DNA of 64,000 nucleotides, taken from Gorsachius magnificus. Taxonomy: Eukaryota > Chordata > Aves > Pelecaniformes > Ardeidae. The stretch spans positions 85,146,765 to 85,210,764 of the forward strand of contig CM067081.1 of the NCBI GenBank assembly GCA_034008185.1, given 5' to 3'. The notes beneath the pieces are model-generated. The model made no database searches. It saw only the letters and a program-made list of their open reading frames with translations, and had not been told where the DNA came from. Both the position numbers and the translations under genes were made by a program. Below are positions 1 to 11,800 of the stretch, one piece after another; position 1 is the stretch's first letter, and each line of letters starts with the position of its first letter.

Positions 1-504
1 CTGCCATTAGAGTAGGTGGCAAAACATTCTGATTTTAGTAAGAGGGTAGTGGGGCAGAAGCCAGTTTTACTAAGGCTTTGCAAGCTCCTGCTGATAGTAA
101 GTTGCCTGTGCTCTCTTAATTGCAGCATCTGGTGACAAAGATGGTGGCAATTAGTAGGCATTGGTGTGTAGCATCCCTCCATCATCCCTCCTCCTTCTGG
201 TTAGTGGTTTTGCAGCGAGGGAGGAGTGGAGCATGCTAGTCCTTTAGCTGTTCTCCTCATTTACAAATGAGTGAAAAAAACAGAGCTATTACAACATTTT
301 GAAACTCGCTGCAGCCATGATAAGAATGTGTTCAACACTATCAAGTGGCCTTCATGTGAAAGTCATACCAGTGCTGAGTCACAGCCATTCATTTGCCAGT
401 TAGCTAAACTGCTGTTTGTTCAGAGATGGGATTTTTACCCTCCCCACCCTTGGCATAACTGATCAAAACAGTGATGGTTGACTTCTGAAATAAGCAACCC
501 TAGC

Positions 505-846
505 GAGGCTGTCTTCTGGGCCCCTCACCACAGGAAAGACATTGCGTTGCTGGAACATGTCCAGAGAAGGGCAACAAAGCTGGTGAGGGGTCTGGAGCAC
601 AAGGCTGATGAGGAGCAGCTGAGGGAACTGGGGTTGTTTAGTCTGGAGAAGAGGAGGCTGAGGGGAGACCTTATCGCCCTCTACAGCTGCCTGACAGGAG
701 GCTGTAGCCAGGTGGGGGTCGGCCTCTTCTCCCTGGTAATGGGCTTAGGGCCATGGTTTAGTGGTGGGATGGCAGGGTTAGGTTAATGGTTGGACTTGAT
801 GATCTTAAAGATCTTTTCCAACCTAAACAATTCTATGATTCTATGA
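505..846 (+). mobile_element. Truncated CR1 LINE fragment with internal deletion
   Basis: Translation shows the CR1 reverse-transcriptase tail signature ([14 protein letters not shown], then [18 protein letters not shown]) up to about 738. The sequence then jumps directly to the CR1 3' terminal segment, a GGTTGGACTTGATGATCTT-like motif ending in two copies of an ATTCTATGA-type unit at 831-846. The roughly 300 bp that encode the 'DRTRGNG...WNRLP' part in the 39.3-kb and 46.9-kb copies are missing. The 5' border is approximate. It is a dead, 5'-truncated copy inside a REPS2 intron. Confidence 0.9.
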
Positions 847-1591
847 CCCACATTGTGCTCCAGTGAGAAGACCATGTGGCAGGTAGCCCACACCCCAAAG
901 ACCTGGGCAGGAGGTGACCATCAGGAGCAGCCAACTGTGTTACATGTTTTGCTCTCTGCTGTTTCCTGGGACTCTGTCCCAGGTCTGTCAGTATTATGGG
1001 GTGGGGGTTATTTAGGGTGCTGTTGTTTCTCTTTTTTTCCCTCTGAATTTGGTTGCAGTCATAACTTTAGTGAAATTTCTCATGGGAGTCAGTGGCTGTG
1101 CAAGGTGAGTAGGGGCAGCAGCGTCCAATCCAGCTGCCAGCTTCTTCTAAAATTAGTAATTCAAATGCTTGAATTTTTAAGGTGATAAAATCCTAGAAGT
1201 GTAGAACACTATGGTTATTTTCCAGAAAGGGAATCTCTCCTATTTTCCAGAAAAGAAATGTCTCCTATTTTAATCCCACTGGGGATACTTCAGCTAAATG
1301 CGTTCTTGGTGGCAGTAGGCAGGTAACGTTTTATGACCCATGCTCTACCAAGTGCCAGGCTCGGTGACCCGCTGGTTCTTCCTGGCCTTTAAGATTAGGA
1401 CTCTTACAGTTTTCTGAAGAGCACTCACGAGGGTGGGTCCGAAAGCCACCACCTTCCTCCACGTGCAGGAGGTGGTAGGGGCACAGTGTGGAGCAGGGTG
1501 GGCTGTCCTGGGCTGCACGTCTGACGCTGAAATGGGACAGCGTGCCTTTGAGGGCAGCCCTTAGCACTGCGACCATGGCTATATACTCTTC

Positions 1592-1613
1592 TTTTTTTTT
1601 TTTTTTTTTTTTT
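1592..1613 (+). repeat. T22 homopolymer run
   Basis: Twenty-two uninterrupted T in an intron. No retroposed body was recognised beside it, so it may be a simple repeat or the A-tail of an unrecognised minus-strand insertion. Confidence 0.9.
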
Positions 1614-2508
1614 CTTGATACATGTGGAAGTTTTTCCTGGTAGCAAACACACAGCAGTGTGGCCTTGTGCATAAATCACCTCTCCAAGGGCGTCTGTATG
1701 TTTCCCAACTTCCTTCCCGTGGTTTTTTTTTCTTCTGAAATAGAAGTTACTTGTGCAGGAATAAAAATAGATACCAATAGAGGGTAAGACCACTCAGGAA
1801 AGCGAGAGGGTTAGGGGTGTAATTTTTAAGGTCTTTCTGAGCTCAAAATTTTTAAGATTCCTTGGTCTCACGTTTCATCAAGAGTCTTTTAAGTTCTGTC
1901 TTTCTAATGCAGACTGTCCTTGTAGCGTGCGTTTTAAATACACCGGCAGCAGGGGTTCTCAGCTCTCTAAGGGTTTGTGAGTGAGTTGCCTTTGTGTTTG
2001 CATACTTGACCTATTTTTAAAACATTGTTCTTAAACGTGCTGTTATGTCACCGCGTACTGTATTTGCTGCAGTGGAATGTCAGTGACTTATTTTAGCAAA
2101 AGAAGAAGCAATTTTTACTTTTCTTTACTAACTTTACTCCGGATAATGCGAAGTGGTGAGCCATATATTTTGATTTTCAACAGAAATTAGGGAAGGGGGA
2201 AGAAGAATATATGGAAACTTAGTGATTTACTGTTTGGTAGCACTGTCAAAGCATATATATTTTTATATATATTATTTTTTTTCAGCTCAGTTGAATTATT
2301 TCTTCTTAATTGTAATGCATTCTTGTGCTATATATGTCTATAAGTATATATAAAATGTATAAATAAACAGTCTAAGTAAATATCTATATTTTGACATGAT
2401 GAACAATAATTTCTGTTATCCAGATAACTGATAGTTTATATCGGTAATGTCTGAAGAAGAATGATGTAATGTGAAAGACAAGTGTGTTGCTGGAATTGTG
2501 TTGCAGAA

Positions 2509-2608
2509 GACAAAATGGACTTTGATGCTCTGATACTAGGATCACTTGTTAGATATTTGACAAAATGGACTTTGATACTGTGATATGAGGTTCACAAGCT
2601 AGATTCTC
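2509..2608 (+). repeat. 50-bp imperfect tandem duplication
   Basis: The motif GACAAAATGGACTTTGAT occurs at 2509 and again at 2559. Similarity continues through CTGTGATA-like and AGGNTCAC-like segments, giving two units with a period of 50 bp. The second unit is more diverged towards its end. It is intronic and lies 110 bp before the exon at 2719. Confidence 0.85.
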
Positions 2609-2661
2609 GACCTTGTGGTATTTCATTATTTCCTTTAGCCTAGTAGAATCTTTTTGAGCAT

Positions 2662-2700
2662 CCTTTCATTTATATACTTTACCCTTTCATTTATATACTT
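2662..2700 (+). repeat. 18-bp direct duplication in an acceptor region
   Basis: CCTTTCATTTATATACTT is present at 2662-2679 and exactly repeated at 2683-2700, with a period of 21 bp. Both copies lie within 60 bp upstream of the REPS2 acceptor AG at 2717-2718, where a branch point and pyrimidine tract are expected. Confidence 0.95.
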
Positions 2701-2718
2701 CATTTTAAATGTCTGTAG

Positions 2719-2816
2719 CTCCTTATGAAGTCAGACACCCTACTCACCAGCAAGATGGATCATCATCAGGGAATTATGGAGCCAAACCTGCACTGGCCTG
2801 TTCAACTCTTAATCGG
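2719..2816 (+). CDS. REPS2: REPS2 exon: linker before the second EH domain
   Basis: 98 nt, entering with two bases of a split codon and ending on a codon boundary (acceptor TCTGTAG, donor CGG|GTAATG). It encodes (x)[17 protein letters not shown] and then residues matching the REPS2 linker, where human has an APYEARQP...GSSSGG stretch. An ATG at 2709 lies just before the acceptor and in frame, but the splice reading explains the homology better. This exon is less conserved than the EH exons. Confidence 0.88.
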
Positions 2817-5800
2817 GTAATGAATTCCATGTTTTTCTTTAGTAGTACTACTAATAAAACAAAAGAGAAATTAAAAAAAAAAAAAGCAGAAGAATTCTCA
2901 CTTCAAAAGTAAAAAGTAAAAAAAAAAAAGCTGATGGGAACAGAAATTAAATGAAAAACCACTTAATTAAATTGCTGAAGCTAAGTAGAATTAGTAACAC
3001 CAAATAGCATAGGTAGGAAAACTAGACTGAGAATCTTCAATTCAAAAATTAAAAAAAAAAAATAATTGAGGTTATTCTAGCAAAAGTAAAACATTTTCAT
3101 GTAAAATATATGAGGTTTCACAGAGATTCCTGCTTGATTTAGAATGCAGTCTGTAACACATGCACAGAATTTATCGCTTAATATTCTGCGTATTCTGTTT
3201 TTTCATCCCAGTTGGTTAAATCGCGTGTCAAACAGAACAAATTAATTTCTCTATATTTTTGCTTTTGCTTTCATGAGATGGGTCCTGTGTTTTGCTGCTG
3301 GTTGCAAAAGCAGATCTTTCTGATGTTGCAGTACGCCTGCTGTGCACTGACTATGCAAAGAGGGAGTTTGCCCTGTGGAAGGACAAAGCTCTCCTAAGGG
3401 AGAGCTTTTCCTAAATAAGTAAGACTTGGCAGAGACTCTGTACCTTTTCCCTGGTGCTTAGCACCCCACACCCATAATAAAATGTCACCTGAGCCTCAGG
3501 GAAGGATCCACAGGTAGTGTCACATAATTTGTGCTAACTTGACATGAAATTGGATGCATTTGTGTAGCACTTTGAAATGAAAATTAACCTAGAGCTTTAT
3601 GATGTTGCCTGTTTCCGGGCTCTTTTGATGTATTTCAGAACCGGTGTTCTGCATTTGATTCTTAGGAAATGGACGGGTATGTCAGAGAAAGGGTCGCGGA
3701 GCTGGTTGCAGCCTGATCATCGTTCACTCTTGCCCTCCCTCTTCAAGAGTGTTGCCATCCAGATTTAATGTCCAGGCTTAAAACTTGAATACTAAGTCAT
3801 TCCAGTTCAACAAAGGCGCTAACTGTGCCAGCAGTCCTCTTCTAGACGCCACCCCCCAGCCTCCCTTAAACAAGTCACTCAGGAAGCAAAGACGTAAACG
3901 GATAAAATGTCCTTCTCCTCCAGAATATTCTTTTTTCCTGAAGGGGAATTTTTACCAAAACCATGGGAGGTGACAGGAGGTTGGGGAGGTCTGTAGGGGT
4001 TTGCGTGTCTCCCTGGCTTGGCCTGATGTCTGCAGGGTTCCCTGGGCAAGCTGAGGGTCCAGAAGCGGTATAGCTCTGTAGCTGCAGCACCGCTCCTAGG
4101 CTACGTACACAGTTTTCTTAGCAGAGCTAAATTTTCATGAGCGATGCTGCATAAATACAGCTTTAGGTCCTTTGCTGGTTCCATCCATTTGAGGTATAGA
4201 GTGTGCAGCTCAGGGTCGTAATGCATGGCAGCCAAAATGAACCCCCAAAATGAAACCAGAGGTAGTAAGGTTTGACTTTCCTTTTTGCCCTCAGCAGTAG
4301 TAGAATCTCCTTTTTCTTTTAGCTTCAGTCATGTAAACTTCCATTAATTGCCTGGTTAAAGACACCGAACATTAGCCTCAGCTTCAACAGATTAAGTAGC
4401 GAGGCGGTAATCAGGGTGGCTGTTTCCATTTCTCATCTTCTTAAAATATGCATCTGCTAATAGAAGAGAGTGAATCTGGTTTCTGGAGGCTGCCAGCGCC
4501 CTGCTTGGCTCTTCTGGCCCCCCCTGCCTGCGGCCGGTGCCAGTGTCCCTCCCTTCAGTCTCTTTCAGCGGAGCGGGAGCAGCAGGACAGCAACACCCAC
4601 TACTCGGATGACCCTTGGAGGATAACGGAGGAGCAGCGAGACTACTATATCAACCAGTTCAGGTCCCTGCAGCCTGACCTGAATTCCTTTATTTCAGGTA
4701 ATTTTTTACCAAACACCGCGCATGTCAAGTAGAGGGCCCAGGCGGAGAAGTGCGAAGCGTTAAGTAGATAAATTAATTATTTTTTTTCATCTCTGGAGTA
4801 AGTTTACGAGAAAGAATTGATTGCATTTTCTTTTTAAAGGCAGACAACTCAGAGAGTAAAGTAGTACTGTGGGCATTACGTTTTTTCCTAAATATCCTGC
4901 TTTTAGGAAAGTAATTACATCTAAGAGAGAAATGTTGTGATTCAGTAAAAATTAAAATGAGCTCCCACTCTGAGGCATATTGAGATTGCATTTCCATCCG
5001 GAATAGGAGGATCAGGCTGCTCGTGAGGGGAGTCACGGTGAGTACAGGCAGCTGAGTTGGTCTGGCAAGGAAGACGTCACAGGTTTTAAATTGAGGTGGT
5101 TTTTACTGAGCCCTTCTCTATTACTGGGGTTCAGGAGGCTCGGATCCAGCCAAAAGTTTAAATAAATTACCTGCTGCTGACAGAAATCAGTGCTTTCCTC
5201 AGTTAAGTTCCTTTAGTATAATTTGCTTGAAAGAGAAAATGGTTGTTCAACAACACGGTATTTCCTCACAAACATACATATCTGTAACTGTGTATGTATG
5301 TATATATGAATATAAAGCCTCTCGGGTAGCTGTGCATTTTCCTTTATGTTGAGCAAGATTCTCAGGCAGTCCTTCCGCATCCAAAATTACCATTTATAAA
5401 TGATAAATTCGAGCTTCCACAGCATCCTAAAATAATTAAGCTGTAGAAATCTTTGCTGCAGGGTGATACAGATGCTAGAGGTTTGTCCAGGTTTAAGAAG
5501 TTGTTTGAGAAATCTGTGATTGAAAAATCCATCAGAAGTTACTGAATGTTTAAGTGCTACCCCCTGGTTGAGCACGTTCCTGAATCGCAGGCGGTCAGAG
5601 GTTGGAGATATTCTGGAGCTACGTTATTAGCACATGGCTTTGTCGTGGTCACATAGTCCTCTCTTGGTGTCTGGTGTTGGAGAGGACGTGCTGCTCTCTT
5701 GGACCTGCCCCAGTTACAGCTTTTCTTACACCCTGCAGTGGGTGATCTGACCTGAGTGCACAAGGGGAAGAGTAGTAGAGACTTCAGAAGTCTCTGCGTT

Positions 5801-8800
5801 ACGTTGCCTTACGTTTTGTAAGCCTATATCCAGGAGGGGCTTCCAGGGTACAGGGATCCTGTGCTACCGCTGTGGGTATGGGATGGTGAAATAATGGATT
5901 TATTAGCAGGGAGAAGAATGAGAAGGGCTGTTGTGGCAGGGTGGGTGAGGATGCCTGCAAGCAGGACAGTAGCTATGTGCTATCTGAATCACCTGTGGTT
6001 TTTTCTTTTTTTTTTTTTCCATAACATTTGAGCCACTGCAGGGAAAAGTCATGGTTGAAGCAGCAGCGTCTTGGGAGAGCAGAGCAGACACCACAGGACT
6101 GTATTGCCACACACATGGCTTCTGGGTGAAGCAGAGCCATTTGTGTCTGTTACTTCATAGCTGGTGACACGCTAATTATGCTGGTTAGAATCATTAGTAC
6201 TGAAGCGTGTTTTCCTTTTATTTATTTTTCCCATATGGAAGCAATGGGAAAATGAGGTCAACAGCTCTGTCTGGCTTTCTCTCTCACTTGCCAAGAGACA
6301 AATAGCCCAACAGCTATATTAGCATCCAGTTAATCTGAGCATCTCTCGGATGTAAAGTAACCACCTGCTTCTGGCACAGCAGCCCTGGCCAACGGTAAAT
6401 AATTAGAGAAATAATTTCCAGTGGTTGACAAGGCATGGTTTCCCTACAGGTGCCGTGGCAAAGAATTTCTTCACAAAATCAAAGCTGCCCATCCCAGAGC
6501 TTTCTCACATCTGGTAAGTACTGTAATAGCGTTGGGGACATGTTTGTTTTTTTTTTTTTAAAGATGCTTAATTCAAGAGTTCTTGTTAAATTTTGAAAAG
6601 TGTCTTCAATTATAATCATTGCTCTTATCTCCAGAATCACGTTCAGGCCCAAGCAGCAGGGTGCTCATTGATCTTCGTGACATGCTTGTTTTCTGGAGAG
6701 GTGTTTGCCTGCTCAGCAGGACTGGGAAGGTTTGAGCAGCGATGTAACTGAGAGCTGTTCCCAAGTAATATTGCAAGCAGCATCATTAGCTCAACGGACT
6801 GACATTTGTCATGAAACAACTCTGAGGAGAGGCACCTCTGGAATGTTTTAGATGTGTTGTTGGTTTTATGCTTCTGGCTGTGTTTTGTCAGAGGAGGCTT
6901 AATTAATGCCCAGTTTTTAGCAAGTAGAACTACATAATTCATCAGTGCTTTTCTAATGAACCAGCACACTTACTTTTAATGAGCTTATTTAGAAACGATT
7001 GTGGATGGAACTGTACATGATACAATTTGACAAGGATTCTATTATATTTTCATAAGCAACATGGTGCTTTGTAATTCAGTGTCATCCTTCCATCTCAGAT
7101 AGGCAGAACAAACAGTTTTAAACGTTGATCAAAAATGCTGATGGAAGTTTTACTTTTATGTATGCTTTTATGGGGAGAGATGAGAAGAAAAGCTAGCCAG
7201 AGCCTAAACATCTGTCGGGGTCAAGGAATATGTCTGGAATCTTTTCAAAGCCGATTGTCAGTTGTGAAAATAAAAAATAAAAAAAAAACAACTAAAGAAG
7301 CATTGTGTTGGGGGAAGTGAATATTGGAATTTAAATTTAGGATTATTTAAGAAGGATGGATTAACCCAGTATGTTAACAAAACACACTTTATTTCTGGTG
7401 CTGACACAAGTTGTTCTCTGTGCAAAATTTAAAGAAAAGTATTCCTTTCTAGTAGATAATTACGGTTTTGTGGTGATGTGATTTATCAGGCTGTATCGCT
7501 GTGTCAAACACGTGGGATGTTTCAGTCTTTGTTACTATAACCTCAACAGCTTGAAAAATGCTCCTTGCTTTCAAAGAGGAGGAAGTTAATTGTTTATTCT
7601 AGTCCATGTGCTAATGATAAAATAGTACTTATTTCTTGCAAAACATTAATTTATAAATTTGAATTCTTGACTTTCTGAGGTCCAGTTTTATTGACTGAAA
7701 AGCATCTTAGAATTAAAGACAGAACAGCTTTAGCGAGCAATTAACAATAATATTTAAACTTGCCAAAAGCATATATTTAGCTCTTTTTCTTGATGCTAGT
7801 TACTGGTGCTGAGTAACTGTTTGCTGAAGTCCCTTTTTAACTTTTTCTGCTTGCACTGTTTGAAGTCCTGCATGGCTTAGCCAAAACTAGCTTCAAGTTC
7901 ATTTCACCCTTGGAAATACAGGATGTGTATTTCATGTTATAATATATCCATGCCATCATATTGTATGGTATGATGCATAACAAAAATACACTTTATTAAA
8001 AAAGAAAAAAGCGACAAGTCAGTATTAGAGAATTAGCTTGCTTCATTTTTCCCAAGACAAATGTACAAGTTAGGAGCAAGCACAAATGACAGAGGTGCTT
8101 CTCCAGTATTAGAATATCCCTTCTCAAAGTCTCATTTCTGTCTCCCCATAATGCACACGTATGTTTCCTTGAGGTAACAGCTTGGAAAACGTGTGTCTGT
8201 CGTACCTGCAGGGAGCTGAGCGATGTGGATTGTGATGGGGCGCTGACACTCGCGGAGTTTTGTGCCGCTTTCCACCTCGTGGTTGCGAGGAAGAACGGTT
8301 ACCAGCTGCCAGAGACACTGCCCGAGACGCTGCTGCCCAAGTACCTTCAAGCAGGTAATGTCCTCACGGCAGGTTGCGCTCCCGTAGCCACCTCAGGAAC
8401 CCGACGCGCGTGTAAGACGGGTTTTGTTTTCCATCCCGCAGGTAGGATGGGGTTCTACACTGCATAGTGGCGCTCTGTTTGCTTTTTAACATGTGCATTT
8501 TTAATTGTGCTGACGAAGGGATGTATAAAAGCACAAAATAGCGATGCAAAATGTAGAGGTTACCTGCCCCTTAATGTCTGCCTCTCTGCTCCAGTGTGCT
8601 TCAGGTGTCATTACAGCAAAAATGGCAGGTGATTATCTTGTAGCAAAGGTAATCTAACAAGATTTACATGGCTTTTAACTCTTTTGATGATTTTCCCTTA
8701 TGTACCTGTCTCTTGAAGATGTGTTGAAAATTGAGTTGCTTTAGAACTTATTGTGTTAATATATTTTGTTGGGTGCAGTTGCTGGTTGTATCAAAGTTTG

Positions 8801-11800
8801 AATTTTTTTGTAATTCGTTTTATTAATCCACAGATTCTTCTCTAAGTAATCTGCAGTAATGACAGGGGGATTACAACAGTTTGTGTAGCATGAGGATAGA
8901 TTAATCCAAAATACAACATATCTCAGTGACAATGTGCAGTTAGAGACATGCCCTCTCATTTGTTCTCTTAGGGCTCTTGCAATTATAAATGAACATTGAA
9001 ATATATACTGTGCCATGTAAAAAACCTGCATGTCTTTCTAGGGCAAGGAGGATTAATCACAGATGATTACAGTGCTAAGGGATAATATTTAAGACCTAAT
9101 AAAATCTCCATTAAATGTGATGACATTGAATGTATTAAAAGACATGAAAAGAGCAAATCAAGCTGTAGTTAGGAAAATTAAATGTTCACCTTGTATCAGA
9201 TTTGTGAAGTCATTTCTGGTGGAGTCATGTGGAGTCATGTTCCTTATACTCCACTATCTTCATATCCAAGGGGCGAAGCTCCTGTAAAACCTGCACCTCC
9301 AAGTCTTCATCACTTTAGTCTCTCTAATTACATTCCCTTGTTGTAATTACAACTACCTTTTTCCCTCCAGGGCCACCACTTTGTTTTTGACTCACACCTG
9401 TTCTCATTATAAATTAGCTTCTAAGCTCCTCCATGCAGGTTCATGTTGGTGTGTCTTCACATTAAGCCTTTTTGGCTAAAACAGCAATGGAAATAATTAA
9501 TCTCCAGTAGTGGGGGATCATTATGTCAATGGGAGGAAGAGCATGGTAAGCTGAGGTTGTTCCCCGGGAGTCCTCTTTTTCCCCAATTTGTCCTTTTCAG
9601 CCCTGGGGTCTCTACCGTTTTCTTAGATGATTATTGTTTCCCATCGGTGCTGCACTGATCAAGCATTTCAAGCTGATCTACATGGAAGAGGTGAAAGGAC
9701 TAACTGTTTGTTGTGGGCACTCTAAATATCTCAGCTAATCTGCTAATTCGGGTTAGCCTGAGGGTCTGAAAACCTCTCGTGCTTGTTCTGCTGCCTAATC
9801 AGGAATCAGAAATCTTTCTTTTGAAAGACTTGGGTCAATAAAAAGCAGAACATCTCCACACACTTAAGATGTGAATCACAAGGAAGCATAAAGCTCTGGT
9901 CATATCAACTTCTGAAATGAAAGCATCGATAAGTAAGCAAGTGCCTCATACACTTATCTAAATTGTCAAAAGAAATTTTCAAGATAAACTTTTTGTTTTC
10001 ATGTTTTCATAATTTGATCTCTGTGAGACTTAGATTTTTTTTTTTTTGGCTTGTTAGGAACCCGATGACATTTACTGGAAACTTTTTCATTAGGTCGTTG
10101 TATTAGTTTCAGAATGAGGCAGAATTTGGTTCAAGTGAAATACTTGCATCTGATAAGAGTGTTAAAGCTTCAAATAAAATGACTTGGAGTATAAGACACA
10201 GGATTTCAGAATGAATTAATCTTGCTAGTTTTATGGCTTGTTCTATAAAATACAAGTGCAGGGCCAAAATCTATCCTGGCACAGCTCCATTGACAATTTG
10301 ACCCAGCACCTTCTTTTCTGAAAGTTTTTATTACAACTAATTCACAGAATCTGTAAAGCTATTTGCCCTGTATGTAACCCACTGTATTGTAAATTAAGAC
10401 AGATTTGCAAGAGCTTAATTTATTCAGATAAACTAGATGCTAGCCAGAAAGAAGAAAACTGACATGAGAACTGGTTATTCTGCCTTTCAATATATTGATC
10501 TGAAAGAAAAGCTGTTTTCCAGCTGTTAAGCCAGATTTATCTCAGAGGAGCTAATCCCAGAGTGATATCAGCAGAAGGACCTGAGCTTGTGGAATAGAAA
10601 TGAAGTTCATGTGAATATTCCTGTGAGAAGTTAGAGCTGATATTTTTTTCCCTCCTCCCACTCCCTCCCCCCTCCATGCTCTTTAGTTAAAGAACGGTAT
10701 ATACTGCAGCATCTACTGCGTTTAGTGTCCTTGCTTTTTGCTGGCCTTCAATCTTAGTGTATAATGTGGATTCTGCTATACTTTCCCATGTTCAAAATGT
10801 CAGAAATTGGAGTTGAATGTTTCGTAAGTACCTTCAACATTCCTAAGACCGCAACTAAGTTGATACTGGGCTGTGAGGAGGAAAATTGCAAATAAACAGC
10901 TGCTGTTTGGCAGTTAATATTTACTAGAAATAGCTTCTCCCAAATTTCACAACATTAGTTCTACAACAGAAATGAGCATGTTATCCCTTTTGTGACATGG
11001 AATTATTCAAAACACAAGACAGAAAGGTTTTCTGCATGGTACTTGTCATCCATGGCTTATAGGTCAATTCTGATACGTAGAAATGAAGGGCAAAATGATG
11101 CTGGAACAGTTTTTTAGAACTGGGTATTAACCAAAGACTTGGCGTGTCTGTCTTTTTTTTTTTTCTTTTTTTTTCTTTCTCTTTCCTTTCTTTTTTTTCC
11201 TCCCCCTGCAGCTTCTCTGAAGCCCATGCGTGACTGCGCACTATTTGATTCTTATTCTGAGCCATTGCCAGGCGGTCAGCAGACTCGGGACTTCAGTCGA
11301 ACGGAGGTAAGGGGGCATAAGCAGGGATAGTTACCTTGCAGAGGAATAGCCCAGCTTCACAAGGACTGCGGTACATGTAGCAGCAGAATGGGAAATTTTT
11401 GGAAGGACTTTCAGAGTCCCTAAGCATACTGTTAACCCCCGTCAACCCCCTCTCTCAGAAACTTGTTCAGTGTGTGGAAAGGGCTGACAGGATTTTCAGA
11501 AGATGTTCCCCCGTGACGGAGTTCACAGTAGTCATCGTGGGACTCCAGCTGTCTGCAATGTTGGAGCCTGCAGAGAAACACACCGTAGCTGTTCGTGTCC
11601 CGGGGGGCTGCATTTGGCCCTCTGGCGTTGGGAGTCAGTGACAAGGGACAGAGCCCATGCTGCAGGAGGGGCGGTGGGGCACAAGGACAGCTCTCGGGTG
11701 AAATCTCTTCTCGATCTGAATTGGTCGAAAATGGAGGGGTTGGGTGCAGACCTCGTTCTAGTCAGGCACGCCTGACTGTGTAGCTCATGAGTGTTTTTTC

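Larger units (their letters stand above)
1..2718. other. REPS2: REPS2 intron (3' part), upstream of the first exon in the window
   Basis: Non-coding. It holds a truncated CR1 (505-846), a T22 run (1592-1613), an AT-rich stretch around 2250-2400, a 50-bp imperfect tandem duplication (2509-2608) and a short tandem duplication next to the acceptor (2662-2700). The preceding REPS2 exon, expected to encode a Ser/Pro-rich linker, was looked for and not found, so it should lie upstream of the window. Confidence 0.85.

Noticed and set aside
2709..2718. ATG at 2709 as a REPS2 internal start
   Set aside because: The exon begins at 2719 by splice logic and homology; the ATG lies in the acceptor sequence.
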